A DNA stretch of 36,023 nucleotides from Methylobacterium sp. Leaf104. Its GTDB lineage: Bacteria; Pseudomonadota; Alphaproteobacteria; Rhizobiales; Beijerinckiaceae. The stretch covers positions 1-36,023 of the forward strand of contig NZ_LMMZ01000013.1 of assembly GCF_001422885.1 (NCBI RefSeq), written 5' to 3'. Each line of letters starts with the position of its first letter. The stretch's first letter is position 1. A model generated the notes under the pieces. It did not search any database. It was not told the origin of the DNA and was given only the letters and a program-made list of their open reading frames with translations. Position numbers and translations under genes: made by a program. This document shows, one piece after another, positions 8,016 to 16,332 of the stretch.

Positions 8016-9170
8016 CTACGACGGCTGGGCGGCCATCCCGGAAGCGGGCCGGCGTCCGAAGGCCGCGTTCCTCAGAAGCACGAGCAGGGGTTGCTCGATG
8101 AGCTTGTGGACCGCGATCGACGCGGAGATCCCGACCAGGAGAATCACCAGTCCCACGACCAGACCCATCGCGCGACCCGCCAGGATCGGGCTCTGGGCGA
8201 GCTTGATCGAGGCCGAGATGATGGGCTCGTGGATGAGGTAGAGGACGTAGGAGGCCGAGCCGAGGAGCCCGAGCGACGCCCCCACGCGCGAAGGGCCGGC
8301 CACGCGCACGGTGAGGAGGCCGATCATGACCATCGCGTAGAGCGCGAAGAACAGAAGCGCCTCGGCGGCCGCGTTCGGCAGGATGACCACGCCCGAGGCG
8401 CCGCGCAGCCAAAGAGCGACCCCGACCCCGACGGCGCCCGCGGCGCCGATGAGGCGGAACAGCATCGCCTGACCGTGACCGTATTTCCGGTAGATCCAGG
8501 CGACGAGCATTCCGATCGCAAAGCCGAAATTCTCGTGACCCAGGAATCGGGCAAGCGGCTGCATGTTCTGATAGCCGACGGGAATGAGATCGAAGATCAG
8601 GGTCGCGAGGCAGGCGACTTGCCAGAGCACAAGGGCCAATAGGCCAAGTCTGGCATGAAAGATCATCGCTGAGAAAGCGATGTAGAACACCAGTTCATGC
8701 TGCAGAGTCCAGGCGGGCTGAAGAACCCGGACGCCCTCGCGGGGGATCAGCAGCAGATCCATCACGAATTGGACGACCGTCAGGTCGCGATGGCCGTTGG
8801 CCCCCGCTCCGGCGAGCAGCGCGAGTCCAAGCGGCAGCACGCAGAGCCAATAGATCGGATAAAGCCGAATGAAGCGCTTGGTGACGAAGCTGGAAAAGCG
8901 GTCGGGCCGGCCGATGTCCTGGAGGTGGGTGTGGAGGATGATGAAGCCGCTGAGGATGAAAAAGAATTCGACGCCCGTCGCCCCGCCGAAGAACCAGCCC
9001 GAACACCACGTCCGACCGAACTTCTCGGTGATGCTCATGTCGAGGTGAAACAGAAACACGCCGAGTGCCGCGATGCCGCGGGCCCACTGGATGGAGTCGA
9101 TGCTTCGTCGCGCGATCGGCGGTTCGGGACTCCGACCGGGTTCGGCGGCTCTCAGCAAAGTGCGCTTCAA
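8016..9170 (-). CDS. Acyltransferase 3 family membrane protein (ExoZ/OafA-like)
   Basis: The 384-residue integral membrane protein has about ten hydrophobic segments. The N-terminus IDSIQWARGIAALGVFLFHL carries the conserved R and H (RG..A...H) of acyltransferase-3 enzymes. GVEFFFILSGFII follows, and a later RFIRLYPIYW, all hallmarks of the family that O-acetylates or O-succinylates exopolysaccharide, O-antigen or glucans. The start is a TTG at 9168-9170 with a GAGGAG about 8 nt upstream; no in-frame ATG precedes the conserved domain. It is monocistronic. The substrate cannot be read from sequence. Its proximity (2 kb) to the opg genes makes a glucan substituent possible, but it looks closer to ExoZ than to OpgC. 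Confidence 0.88.
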   Translation of the reverse strand: MKRTLLRAAEPGRSPEPPIARRSIDSIQWARGIAALGVFLFHLDMSITEKFGRTWCSGWFFGGATGVEFFFILSGFIILHTHLQDIGRPDRFSSFVTKRFIRLYPIYWLCVLPLGLALLAGAGANGHRDLTVVQFVMDLLLIPREGVRVLQPAWTLQHELVFYIAFSAMIFHARLGLLALVLWQVACLATLIFDLIPVGYQNMQPLARFLGHENFGFAIGMLVAWIYRKYGHGQAMLFRLIGAAGAVGVGVALWLRGASGVVILPNAAAEALLFFALYAMVMIGLLTVRVAGPSRVGASLGLLGSASYVLYLIHEPIISASIKLAQSPILAGRAMGLVVGLVILLVGISASIAVHKLIEQPLLVLLRNAAFGRRPASGMAAQPS

Positions 9171-9407
9171 GCGAATCGCTCCTCATGTCCGAAGAGCCCC
9201 AGCCTTATGCAGATCACGCCAAAATATCAAATGTAGTTCTCAAATGTTAATGAAGTGGCGATGGCCTCGCGTTGCAGCCAGGGTGCCCGGTGGCGGGTGG
9301 GCACCGGCCGGAACAGCTCTTGCCATCCGCGCACCCTTGCCCTCATATCAGAACAGAGAGTGAACGCGGCGCGAATCCGAGGGCGTCGACGAGGGAGTCC
9401 GAGCAGC

Positions 9408-9719
9408 ATGGCCCGCTACCGCTTCCACTGCACCAACGGCCGCGAATGCGTGTTCGATGCCGTCGGGAACGACATACGGGCGCCCCATCGCCTGGTGCGC
9501 CGGGCCGAGGCGGTGGCGCGGGACGTGATGCGCAGCCTCGGCGAGGCGGGGAACTGGGCGGAGTGGCACGTGACCGTGCACGATCTGCGCGGCCGCCGCG
9601 TCCTGGTCCGGCCCTTCCTGTCGGTCGATCCGCCGGCGGCGCCCGAGCGTCCACGACGCGGACGGACCGCGCGAGGGGGCCGGCTCCGGGGCGGGGACGT
9701 CCTCGGGCAGGCCGCCTGA
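9408..9719 (+). CDS. Small DUF6894-like protein
   Basis: This 103-residue protein begins MARYRFHCTNGRECVFDAVG, like the short alphaproteobacterial DUF6894 proteins (R-[YF]-[HF]-F..-[DN]-G then a D-x-x-G and an alpha-helical middle). The middle helix (RLVRRAEAVARDVMR) and the strand WHVTVHDLRGRRVLV complete the fold. A basic, Pro/Arg/Gly-rich tail of about 30 residues is extra. A GAGGGAG lies upstream of the ATG. The topoisomerase gene starts 26 bp later, so co-transcription is likely. The family has no known function. A second relative occurs at 31429-31650. Confidence 0.7.
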   Translation: MARYRFHCTNGRECVFDAVGNDIRAPHRLVRRAEAVARDVMRSLGEAGNWAEWHVTVHDLRGRRVLVRPFLSVDPPAAPERPRRGRTARGGRLRGGDVLGQAA

Positions 9720-9745
9720 TCGCGGCCCCCCCCGAACCCGCGCCC

Positions 9746-12229
9746 ATGTCCCTGTCCATGCCTCCGGCCGACTCTCCGGTCATGTCACCGGCCAAGTCCC
9801 CCGCTCCCTCCGGCCGCACGCTGTTCTTCTTCGAGAAGCCGTCGGCGATGCGCCAGCTCCAGCGCTTCTTCCGCTCGCCCGGCACCGTCTGCGTCGCCGC
9901 CGAGGGACACCTGCTCACCGCGGAGGAGCCGGGCCGGATCCGGCCCGAATGGAAGTCCTGGCAATTCGAGACCCTGCCCATCGTCCTCGACACCCTTCCG
10001 GTGATCTGCGGCACCGGCCGCTCCGGCCAGTCGCATGCGGGCAAGCTCGCGGCGATCGGCCAGGCCCTGCGCGGCGTCGAGCGCGTCATCATCGCCACCG
10101 ATCCGGGGCGGGAGGGCTCGATGATCGCCTGGGAGGTGCTGGAGCATCTCGGTTGGCGCGGCCGGGTCGACCGCCTGAAGCTCGGCGCCCTCGACGACGT
10201 CTCGGTCCGGCGGGCCTTCGCCACCCTGGCCCGCGAGCCGGAATCCGGCGAGCAGGACTACGCCGCCTACCTCGAGGCGCTGTGCCGGCAATACGAGGAT
10301 TACCATCTCGGCCTCAACGGCACGCGCGCGATCTCCCTGCGCCTGCGCCCGCCCGCCTTCCGCGAGCCCTGGCGCTTCGGCGGGGTGCAGACGCCGACCC
10401 TCGCCATCCTGGCCGACCTGGAGGCGCGCATCCGGGCCTTCGTGCCGCGGGAATTCTTCAAGGTGGCGCTGCACGTCGAGACCGGCACGGGGGCGGCCCT
10501 GACCCTGTGGCACCTGCCGAAGGAGCGGATCTTCGAGCGCTCCGCGGCCGAGACCATCCGGACGGCGGCGGCCGCCTGGTCCGGGCCCCTGGCGGTGGTC
10601 CAGAAGGACGTGCGCCGGGCGCCGCCGCGCCTGTTCTCGAAGGACACCCTGGCCCGGCGCTGCGCCAAGCGCTTCGGCTGGGATCCGCAGCACACGGCGC
10701 GGCTCGCGCAGGATCTCTACGATCAGGGCTATCTCAGCTACCCGCGCACCGAGTCGGAAAGCCTGCCCGAGGGGCAGGCCGGGGATGCCGGCGCGGTGAT
10801 GGCCGCCATCGGCTCCGTGCTGGCGGACCTCCGGCCCCTCCTCACGGCGGACGCGCCCGTCATCCGGCGCGGGGCGAGGGGGCACTACGTCAAGGACCCG
10901 GGCGAGCACCATGCCATCGTCCCCCTGCGCAAGGTGCCGGAGCGCGGGCGGCTCGAGGCGGACCTCTTCCGCCTCTGGGAGCTCGTGGCCAAGGCCTACG
11001 CCGCCGCCCACCTGCCCGACGGCATCGATGCGCGCACCGAAGTGGCGGCCGAGGTGGCGACGCCGCTCGGCGCGAAGCGCTTCGCGGTCAGCGGGCGCGT
11101 CGTGCGCGTGCCGGGCTGGCGCGCGCTCTACGGGGCGGAGGCCGACGTCGAGGCCGATCTCGTGCCCGGCAAGGCCCGGCCCGAGGACGAGGCGCGCGCC
11201 GCCCGCCTGCCCGCGGTCGACGACGGAGAGGCGGCGACGGCCGCGGGCGCCGACATCGCCGAGGCCGTGACCGAGCCGCCCCGGCGGATCACCCGGGGCG
11301 AGCTTCCCGTGGTGATGGGGCGCCTGATCGACCAGGTGGACGACCCGGCGGCGAAGCGGGCGCTGGAGAACCCGGTCAACCCGAACGAGCCGAAGGGGCT
11401 CGGCACGGCCGCGACCCGGGACAGCATCCTGCCCAAGCTCCTGAAGAGCCACTACCTCGCCCTGGGGGAGGGCAAGGATCCGGCCCTCACGGTGACCGAG
11501 GTGGGGCTCGCCTTCATCGCGGCGGTGCGGCGGGTCTTCCCGGCCTACGGCGACCCGGTGGGCCGGGCGATGTTCGAGGCGGAGCTCGCCGAGATCGGCC
11601 GGGCGCCCACGCGGGCGGAGGCCCGCGCCCGGGCCGAGGCCTTCCGGGCGCGCACGCGCGCGCGCCTCGACGGCCTGATTTCCGCCATCGCCGAGGCGGG
11701 GGTGGTCAGCCTGGATCCGAGCCTGGCGCCGCCATCGCGGGGGCAGGGACGGGGCCGCGCCGGCGGGGACCGGCCGCCGACGCCGGCCATGGCCGCCTTC
11801 GCGGTGTCGCTGGCCGCGCGCAAGGGCATCGCCCTGCCCCGCGGCTGCAAGAGCAGCCTCGCCCGCTGCCGCGCCTTCCTGGATGCCGAGGCCGGACCCG
11901 CCGCGGCGCGGGCGGGGGCGCCCGGTGGGGCGCGTCCACCGAGCGCCGCGATGCTGCGCTATGCCCGCAGTCTCGCCGCGGAGCGCGGCCTGGACTGCCC
12001 ACCCGAGATCGAGACGCAGTTCGAGGCCTGCCGCAGGTTTCTCGACGCCCACGCGGCGTCGGCGCCGACGGGGCGCGCGGCGCGCCAGGCGCGGCCGGGT
12101 CCGGCCGAGCCGATGTCGGTCCCGGCGGGTACGTCGCCATCGCGGTCCGGCAAGCCGAAGTCCAGCAAGTCCCAATCGGGCAAGCCGCGCCGGAGGCCTG
12201 CCGCGGCGCGCGCCGCGTCCGGGTCGTGA
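9746..12229 (+). CDS. Type IA DNA topoisomerase, TopB-like, with C-terminal repeats
   Basis: The 827-residue enzyme relaxes or decatenates DNA by cutting one strand through a tyrosine. The Toprim domain begins LFFFEKPSAM (about residue 30) and has TDPGREG near 117-123. The active-site Tyr is residue 332 in YLSYPRTESESLP. NPNEPKGLGTAATRDSI is the conserved late motif. After residue 670 a linker is followed by two homologous blocks of about 40 residues: PTPAMAAFAVSLAARKGI..CRAFLD (about 678-716) and PSAAMLRYARSLAAERGL..CRRFLD (about 732-770). A Lys/Ser/Arg-rich tail probably binds DNA. The ATG at 9746 is the first of several (9746, 9758, 9782). The usual second Toprim Asp is Gly, as in many TopB proteins, and the following Glu is Ser. 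It is an accessory enzyme; the main TopA should be elsewhere. Confidence 0.92.
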   Translation: MSLSMPPADSPVMSPAKSPAPSGRTLFFFEKPSAMRQLQRFFRSPGTVCVAAEGHLLTAEEPGRIRPEWKSWQFETLPIVLDTLPVICGTGRSGQSHAGKLAAIGQALRGVERVIIATDPGREGSMIAWEVLEHLGWRGRVDRLKLGALDDVSVRRAFATLAREPESGEQDYAAYLEALCRQYEDYHLGLNGTRAISLRLRPPAFREPWRFGGVQTPTLAILADLEARIRAFVPREFFKVALHVETGTGAALTLWHLPKERIFERSAAETIRTAAAAWSGPLAVVQKDVRRAPPRLFSKDTLARRCAKRFGWDPQHTARLAQDLYDQGYLSYPRTESESLPEGQAGDAGAVMAAIGSVLADLRPLLTADAPVIRRGARGHYVKDPGEHHAIVPLRKVPERGRLEADLFRLWELVAKAYAAAHLPDGIDARTEVAAEVATPLGAKRFAVSGRVVRVPGWRALYGAEADVEADLVPGKARPEDEARAARLPAVDDGEAATAAGADIAEAVTEPPRRITRGELPVVMGRLIDQVDDPAAKRALENPVNPNEPKGLGTAATRDSILPKLLKSHYLALGEGKDPALTVTEVGLAFIAAVRRVFPAYGDPVGRAMFEAELAEIGRAPTRAEARARAEAFRARTRARLDGLISAIAEAGVVSLDPSLAPPSRGQGRGRAGGDRPPTPAMAAFAVSLAARKGIALPRGCKSSLARCRAFLDAEAGPAAARAGAPGGARPPSAAMLRYARSLAAERGLDCPPEIETQFEACRRFLDAHAASAPTGRAARQARPGPAEPMSVPAGTSPSRSGKPKSSKSQSGKPRRRPAAARAASGS

Positions 12230-12248
12230 CGTCCGATCGCGGACCGGC

Positions 12249-12377
12249 TCAGGTGGCGGCCGGACGGCCGCGCAGGAGGCCGCCGAAGCTTTGGAACGGC
12301 AGCCAGAGAAGCTTCAGGAAAGCCCGGATCGTCAGGACGGCGGCGACGGTGAAGAGCGCCAGCAGCGTTTTGATCAT
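12249..12377 (-). CDS. 42-residue membrane peptide, unknown function
   Basis: MIKTLLALFTVAAVLTIRAF and then LKLLWLPFQSFGGLLRGRPAAT. It has a single hydrophobic helix over most of the first 30 residues and a short basic tail. The ATG at 12375-12377 has an exemplary AAGGAG at 6 nt upstream spacing, which is the main evidence that it is translated. A longer frame upstream exists but lacks such a site. It converges with the topoisomerase gene, 19 bp away. No family recognised; it could be an inner-membrane regulator or an assembly peptide. Confidence 0.6.
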   Translation of the reverse strand: MIKTLLALFTVAAVLTIRAFLKLLWLPFQSFGGLLRGRPAAT

Positions 12378-12732
12378 GGGAAACTCCTTGTTCGAGGTCG
12401 CGGCCGCTGCGTGATCCAGGGCCCCGACCCGCCCCAATGGGCTCGGAGAAACGGGCGGGATTAAGGACGCGCCGCCGAATTCGCGGCCCGGCGGCGGGGC
12501 GTCCGTCCCGGCCGCGCGGAGGCGCCGGAGGGTCCTGCGCAGGCTGTGGCCGGAATGGTTAACAAAACATGGAGGCCGGAAGCCTGCGGCGGCGGTCCCG
12601 GCACGACCGTCACGCGGATCGGCTAGTCTCGGCCCGGGCCGTCCCGTCCGGCGGGCCGGATCGCGGCGGAACCGGCCGCGGCACGGCCCTGGCGAGGGCG
12701 CCGATCAACCCGATGCGGAGCGAGACGACGCC
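12378..12732. other. Gene-free divergent region with a hairpin
   Basis: This 355-bp region separates the minus-strand membrane peptide from arginase. It holds a 13-bp inverted repeat with one mismatch (12465-12477 against 12492-12504, 14-nt loop) and an AT-richer patch near 12550-12575 (GTTAACAAAACATG) that may be promoter material. No further gene is supported. Confidence 0.5.
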
Positions 12733-13662
12733 ATGACGAACCCACGCTGCCTCCTCCTCGGCGCCCGCGTGCAGGAGGGGGCCGGCCGCCTCGGCTGCGA
12801 CATGGGGCCGAGCGCCTACCGGGCCGCGGGCCTCGCCGAGACCCTCTCGGGCCTCGGGCTCGACATCGTCGATGCGGGCGACCTCGCGCCGCCGGCCGCG
12901 GTGGCGCGGGCCCATCCCAACGGCGCCCTGCGCCATCTGGGCGCCTTCGCGGCCTGGACCGAGGCCCTGGCCGAGGCCGCCTATGCGCACAGCGCCGAGG
13001 CGGTGCCGATCTTCCTCGGGGGCGATCACAGCCTGTCGGCCGGCACCCTGTCGGGGCTCGGGCGCCGGGCGGCGCGGGAGGGACGGCCCCTCTTCGTGCT
13101 CTGGCTGGACGCGCACGCGGATTTCCACACCCTCGACACCACCACCAGCGGCAACCTCCACGGCGTCCCCCTCGCCTACGCCACCGGCCGCCGGGGCTTC
13201 TCCGGCTACCTGCCGGCTCCCCCCGCGCCGGTCGACCCGCGCAACGTCTGCCTGATGGGTACGCGCAGCCTCGACCCGGCGGAGCGCTCGGCGGTGCTCG
13301 AGGCTGGCGTGCTGATCCACGACATGCGCAGCATCGACGAGGCCGGCGTCGTCGCGCCGCTGCGCGCCTTCCTCGGCCGGGTCGCCGCGGCCGGCGGCCG
13401 GCTCCATGTCAGCCTCGACGTGGATTTCCTGGATCCCGGCATCGCGCCGGGCGTCGGCACGACGGTGCCGGGCGGCGCGACCTTCCGCGAGGCGCACCTG
13501 ATCATGGAGATGCTGCACGATTCCCGCCTCGTCGGCAGCCTCGATCTCGTCGAGCTCAACCCGTTCCTCGACGAACGCGGCCGGACGGCCCTCCTCATGG
13601 TGGACCTCGCCGCCAGCCTGATGGGTCGGACCGTGCTCGACCGGCCGACGCAGAGCTACTGA
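12733..13662 (+). CDS. rocF: Arginase
   Basis: The 309-residue cytoplasmic enzyme hydrolyses arginine to ornithine and urea. All di-manganese ligands of the ureohydrolase fold are present: His99 in GGDHS (96-100), Asp126, His128 and Asp130 in DAHADFHT (126-133), and Asp229 and Asp231 in SLDVDFLDP (227-235). The PGVGTTVPGG loop and the late VELNPFLDERGRTA, which separates arginases from agmatinases, are also there. Length matches bacterial arginases. A GGAG lies about 12 nt before the ATG. No rocD or transporter is adjacent; PutA 2.7 kb downstream could handle proline made from ornithine, but they are not in one operon. Confidence 0.95.
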   Translation: MTNPRCLLLGARVQEGAGRLGCDMGPSAYRAAGLAETLSGLGLDIVDAGDLAPPAAVARAHPNGALRHLGAFAAWTEALAEAAYAHSAEAVPIFLGGDHSLSAGTLSGLGRRAAREGRPLFVLWLDAHADFHTLDTTTSGNLHGVPLAYATGRRGFSGYLPAPPAPVDPRNVCLMGTRSLDPAERSAVLEAGVLIHDMRSIDEAGVVAPLRAFLGRVAAAGGRLHVSLDVDFLDPGIAPGVGTTVPGGATFREAHLIMEMLHDSRLVGSLDLVELNPFLDERGRTALLMVDLAASLMGRTVLDRPTQSY

Positions 13663-13850
13663 TCCCGGACCTCGCTGTGTCCGGCCCGTCGAGGTCCGCC
13701 CGCGCGGCGCGCGTCCACCGGGACCCGGCCCGCGCCGTGGCGCGGACCGATCCGGGTCGTGTCGGGTGCCGCGGCCGTCTCGCGATTGCGGCGAAGGCCA
13801 GCGAGTGGGTGAGGCCTTTCGTAATCATTCGTGGCCCAGATCTTCGTGGA

Positions 13851-15092
13851 ATGATGGATGACCACACGATGCAGGACCGGGCGCGGATCGAGGAGCAGGA
13901 CCGACTGGCGGCCCTCGATCGCTACGACATTCTCGACACGCCGCAGGAGGAGGCCTTCGACCGCATCACCCGGCTGACGCGCCGGATCTTCGACATGCCG
14001 ATGTCCACCATCACGCTGATCGACGGTCACCGGCAATGGTTCAAGTCCCGCTCGGGGGTGGAGGCCTGCGAGACGCCGAAGGGACCCTCCCTCTGCGACC
14101 TGGCGCGGCGCGAGGCGCGTGCCCTGGTGATCCCGGACACCTGGGCCGACGATCGCTTCGCGCAGAATCCGTTCGTGGTCGGCAGCCCGAACATCCGCTT
14201 CTACGCCGGTGTCCCGCTGCGGACGCCGGACGGGCACAGCATCGGCACCCTGTGTGCCATGGATACGCGGCCCCGGCCCTTTCCCGAGACCGCCGTCGAG
14301 TCCCTGGCCGACCTCTCGCACATCGTCATGAGCGAGCTCGCGCTGCGCCGCGTCGCCATGACCGACGGCCTGACTGGCGCCCTGTCGCGCCGCGCCTTCC
14401 GCGAGGAGTGCGGCCGAACCCTGGCCCTGGCGCTGCGGCACCGGCACGCCCTCAGCTGCATCATGCTGGACCTCGATCACTTCAAGGCCATTAACGACCG
14501 GCACGGCCACCCCGTCGGCGACCGGGTCCTGGCGGCCGTGGCCGAGGCCTGCCGCAGCGAGCTTCGGGCTTCCGACGCCTTCGGTCGGATGGGGGGCGAG
14601 GAATTCGCCGTCCTGCTGCCGTACACCGACCTGGACGCCGCGATGACCGTCGCCGGGAAGCTTCGGGCGGCGGTCGCGCGGTTGCGCATTCCGGCGCCGC
14701 TGGGCGTCCTGTCGCTCAGCGCCAGCTTCGGCGTCGCGGCGCTGGAGGCATCGGTGGGCCACCTCGACGGGCTCCTGGAGAACGCCGATGCCGCCCTCTA
14801 CGCCGCCAAGGCGGAGGGCCGCGACCGCTGCGCGGCCTGGCAGCCGGCGCCGGCTCCGGAGCAGCCGATGCGCCGCCGCGTGCTGAAGGCGGGCCAGATC
14901 TCGTTCAACGGCGGTCGCTCGGTCCTCGACTGCACCGTGCGCAGCCTGTCCGAGACGGAGGCGGGGCTGAGGATCGACAGCACGGCCGGCGTGCCGGAGA
15001 CCTTCAAGCTCGCCATCGGTGCCGACCGCTTCTCCCGCCTGTGCCGGGTCGTGCAGAAGAGCGAGGGCCGGCTCGACGTCGTCTTCGTCTGA
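13851..15092 (+). CDS. GAF-GGDEF-PilZ diguanylate cyclase
   Basis: The 413-residue protein has no signal or membrane segment. A GAF sensor covers about residues 20-160, including ITLIDGHRQWFKSR and the FYAGVPLRTPDGHSIGTLC core. The GGDEF domain has an intact GGEEF active site at 248-252 and LDLDHFKAIND as the metal and substrate region. An allosteric RxxD inhibitory site (RASD, 239-242) is present. From about residue 341 (RRRVLKAGQI) a PilZ-type domain follows, so the protein both makes c-di-GMP and may bind it twice. The ATG pair at 13851/13854 gives MMDDHTMQDR; an alternative is the ATG at 13869. The ribosome site is weak. The ligand of the GAF domain is unknown. Confidence 0.9.
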   Translation: MMDDHTMQDRARIEEQDRLAALDRYDILDTPQEEAFDRITRLTRRIFDMPMSTITLIDGHRQWFKSRSGVEACETPKGPSLCDLARREARALVIPDTWADDRFAQNPFVVGSPNIRFYAGVPLRTPDGHSIGTLCAMDTRPRPFPETAVESLADLSHIVMSELALRRVAMTDGLTGALSRRAFREECGRTLALALRHRHALSCIMLDLDHFKAINDRHGHPVGDRVLAAVAEACRSELRASDAFGRMGGEEFAVLLPYTDLDAAMTVAGKLRAAVARLRIPAPLGVLSLSASFGVAALEASVGHLDGLLENADAALYAAKAEGRDRCAAWQPAPAPEQPMRRRVLKAGQISFNGGRSVLDCTVRSLSETEAGLRIDSTAGVPETFKLAIGADRFSRLCRVVQKSEGRLDVVFV

Positions 15093-15246
15093 GGGCCGGG
15101 CTCGCCGCCGGACGGCGCCCCGGATCCGAAGTTGTCCCTCGCGGCATGGATGGGGGCGCTGGAACCCTTGGTCACGTCCCAAAATCGAGACCCGTCGGTT
15201 TTCTGAGCCCGAACGGGCCCCCGTTCCGGCGCGGCCGGCCCGCTTG

Positions 15247-15699
15247 TCAGTCGGATTCGGGCCGGCGCCGGCGGGTCCAGTCCCGATCCCGGGCCGCCTG
15301 GGCCTCGCGGACCTCGCCGGACCATTGCTCCCAGGCCGGATCGGGGGGCTGCGGGCGCTTGCGCGCACGCGCCGCCGCCCGCTTCCGGCGCGCGTCCTCG
15401 GCGGCCTTCTGCCGCCGCAGTTCCTCCACGGTGACCGGCTCCGGCGCGGGCCTCGGCTCTGCCCAGGCGTAGGTGCGTTCGGCCGGCCGCCGTGGCCGGT
15501 CGCGGCCCGGGGCCGGGGGGGCCGCCTCGGAGCGCCCGGCCTCCGCCAGCGCGAGCGCCGCGGCCAGCGTGAGGCCGGCGGCCGCGGCGACCCGGGTCGC
15601 GGCCGCGCGCCCGGCCGCGCGCTCGCCCGGCGTGGCCCCGCGCTCCATCAGCGCTCGACACTTCGCGAACCGGTCGCGATCCAGGACCCGTGCAGCCAT
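15247..15699 (-). CDS. Hypothetical protein, charged, with an N-terminal DUF2786-like segment
   Basis: The 150-residue product starts MAARVLDRDRFAKCRALMER and continues GATPGERAAGRAAATRVAA, reminiscent of short DUF2786-like segments (K..ALL.....NE.EA..A...A). An Ala/Leu stretch (about 36-52) may be a weak membrane helix. The remaining two thirds is Arg/Ala/Pro-rich with a long charged helix (VEELRRQKAAEDARRKRAA) and the end AWEQWSGEVREAQAARDRDW. An AGGATGAGG precedes the ATG. Function unknown; the DUF2786 resemblance is tentative. Confidence 0.6.
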   Translation of the reverse strand: MAARVLDRDRFAKCRALMERGATPGERAAGRAAATRVAAAAGLTLAAALALAEAGRSEAAPPAPGRDRPRRPAERTYAWAEPRPAPEPVTVEELRRQKAAEDARRKRAAARARKRPQPPDPAWEQWSGEVREAQAARDRDWTRRRRPESD

Positions 15700-15898
15700 G
15701 GCCTCATCCTACGGTCAAAGCCGATGGCGCGCCTGGGGTCCACCGAGCCGTCCACAGGGCGGGGCGGGTGCGTCTCAGCACCGCGCGCCGATCCCGGCCG
15801 TTCCATGGAGGGTCGGGGCCCGGAGCTGAGGGCCCCAGCCATCGCAGGTGACGATTCGATCCGAGCCCGCCGATCCAAGCCCGGCCGAGGAGATTCCG

Positions 15899-16042
15899 AT
15901 GATTGCCGCAGGTCCGTTCCGCTGGCTGCTCACCCTCGTCGCCATGGTTTCGCCGTTCGCCGCGGGACCCTGCGGCGCCTCCGGCAAGGCGGGTCTTCAG
16001 CCGGATGCCGACGCCCACGTCGTGTATCGGCACTACCTCTAG
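15899..16042 (+). CDS. 47-residue putative secreted peptide
   Basis: MIAAGPFRWLLTLVAMVSPF followed by AAGPCGASGKAGLQ and a short tail ending VYRHYL. It looks like a signal peptide (hydrophobic 9-22) with either signal-peptidase cleavage near AAGPCGASG or, if read as a lipobox-like GPC, lipidation. The ATG at 15899 has a strong GAGGAG 6 nt upstream. No family recognised. putA begins 290 bp later on the same strand. Confidence 0.55.
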   Translation: MIAAGPFRWLLTLVAMVSPFAAGPCGASGKAGLQPDADAHVVYRHYL

Positions 16043-16139
16043 GGCGCGGTTCCGGGCCGCCTCCGGCCTCGGGCGCCGGACAGGCGCGGACGCGGAGCCT
16101 CGCGGGTGGAGCGGGGGGCGCCGCGCGGTTCCGAGGACG

Positions 16140-16216
16140 GACGAGACCGGCCTGTCACCGGCGCGGGTCGTCCGCCGATGGCGCGTCCGGCGGATGGTGA
16201 TACAGGTCGTCTCGTC
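16140..16216 (+). promoter_or_regulatory. Long imperfect inverted repeat in the putA leader (hairpin A)
   Basis: GACGAGAC (16140-16147), CCTGT (16151-16155) and CACC (16156-16159) face GGTG (16196-16199), ACAGG (16202-16206) and GTCTCGTC (16209-16216). Inside lies a second perfect stem, TCCGCCG (16171-16177) with CGGCGGA (16188-16194). The result is a long two-part stem about 115 bp before putA. It overlaps hairpin B at 16213-16216, so the two cannot both form fully. A regulatory role is inferred. Confidence 0.4.
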
Positions 16217-16261
16217 ACGGACGTCCGAAGCGGGCACGGGTGGCGCCGCTCGTCCGTGACG
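16213..16261 (+). promoter_or_regulatory. Perfect 11-bp inverted repeat in the putA leader (hairpin B)
   Basis: CGTCACGGACG (16213-16223) pairs with CGTCCGTGACG (16251-16261) across 27 nt. It competes with the base of hairpin A. A third stem, GTGCCCC (16282-16288) with GGGGCAC (16303-16309), ends 23 nt before the putA ATG. Together they could be an attenuator or a set of operator half-sites. Confidence 0.4.
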
Positions 16262-16332
16262 GCCCCGGCCTGCATGGCCTCGTGCCCCCTCCCTTGCGGC
16301 CTGGGGCACCCGTTCGACACCGTGAGCCCGCG

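Noticed and set aside
10105..10125. Loss of the second Toprim Asp as a sign of an inactive topoisomerase
   Set aside because: Gly at this place is common in TopB proteins, and Tyr332 and other key residues are intact.
15207..15218. Terminator GCCCGAACGGGC after the 15247-15699 gene
   Set aside because: Stem of only four or five bp and no T-run on the minus strand.
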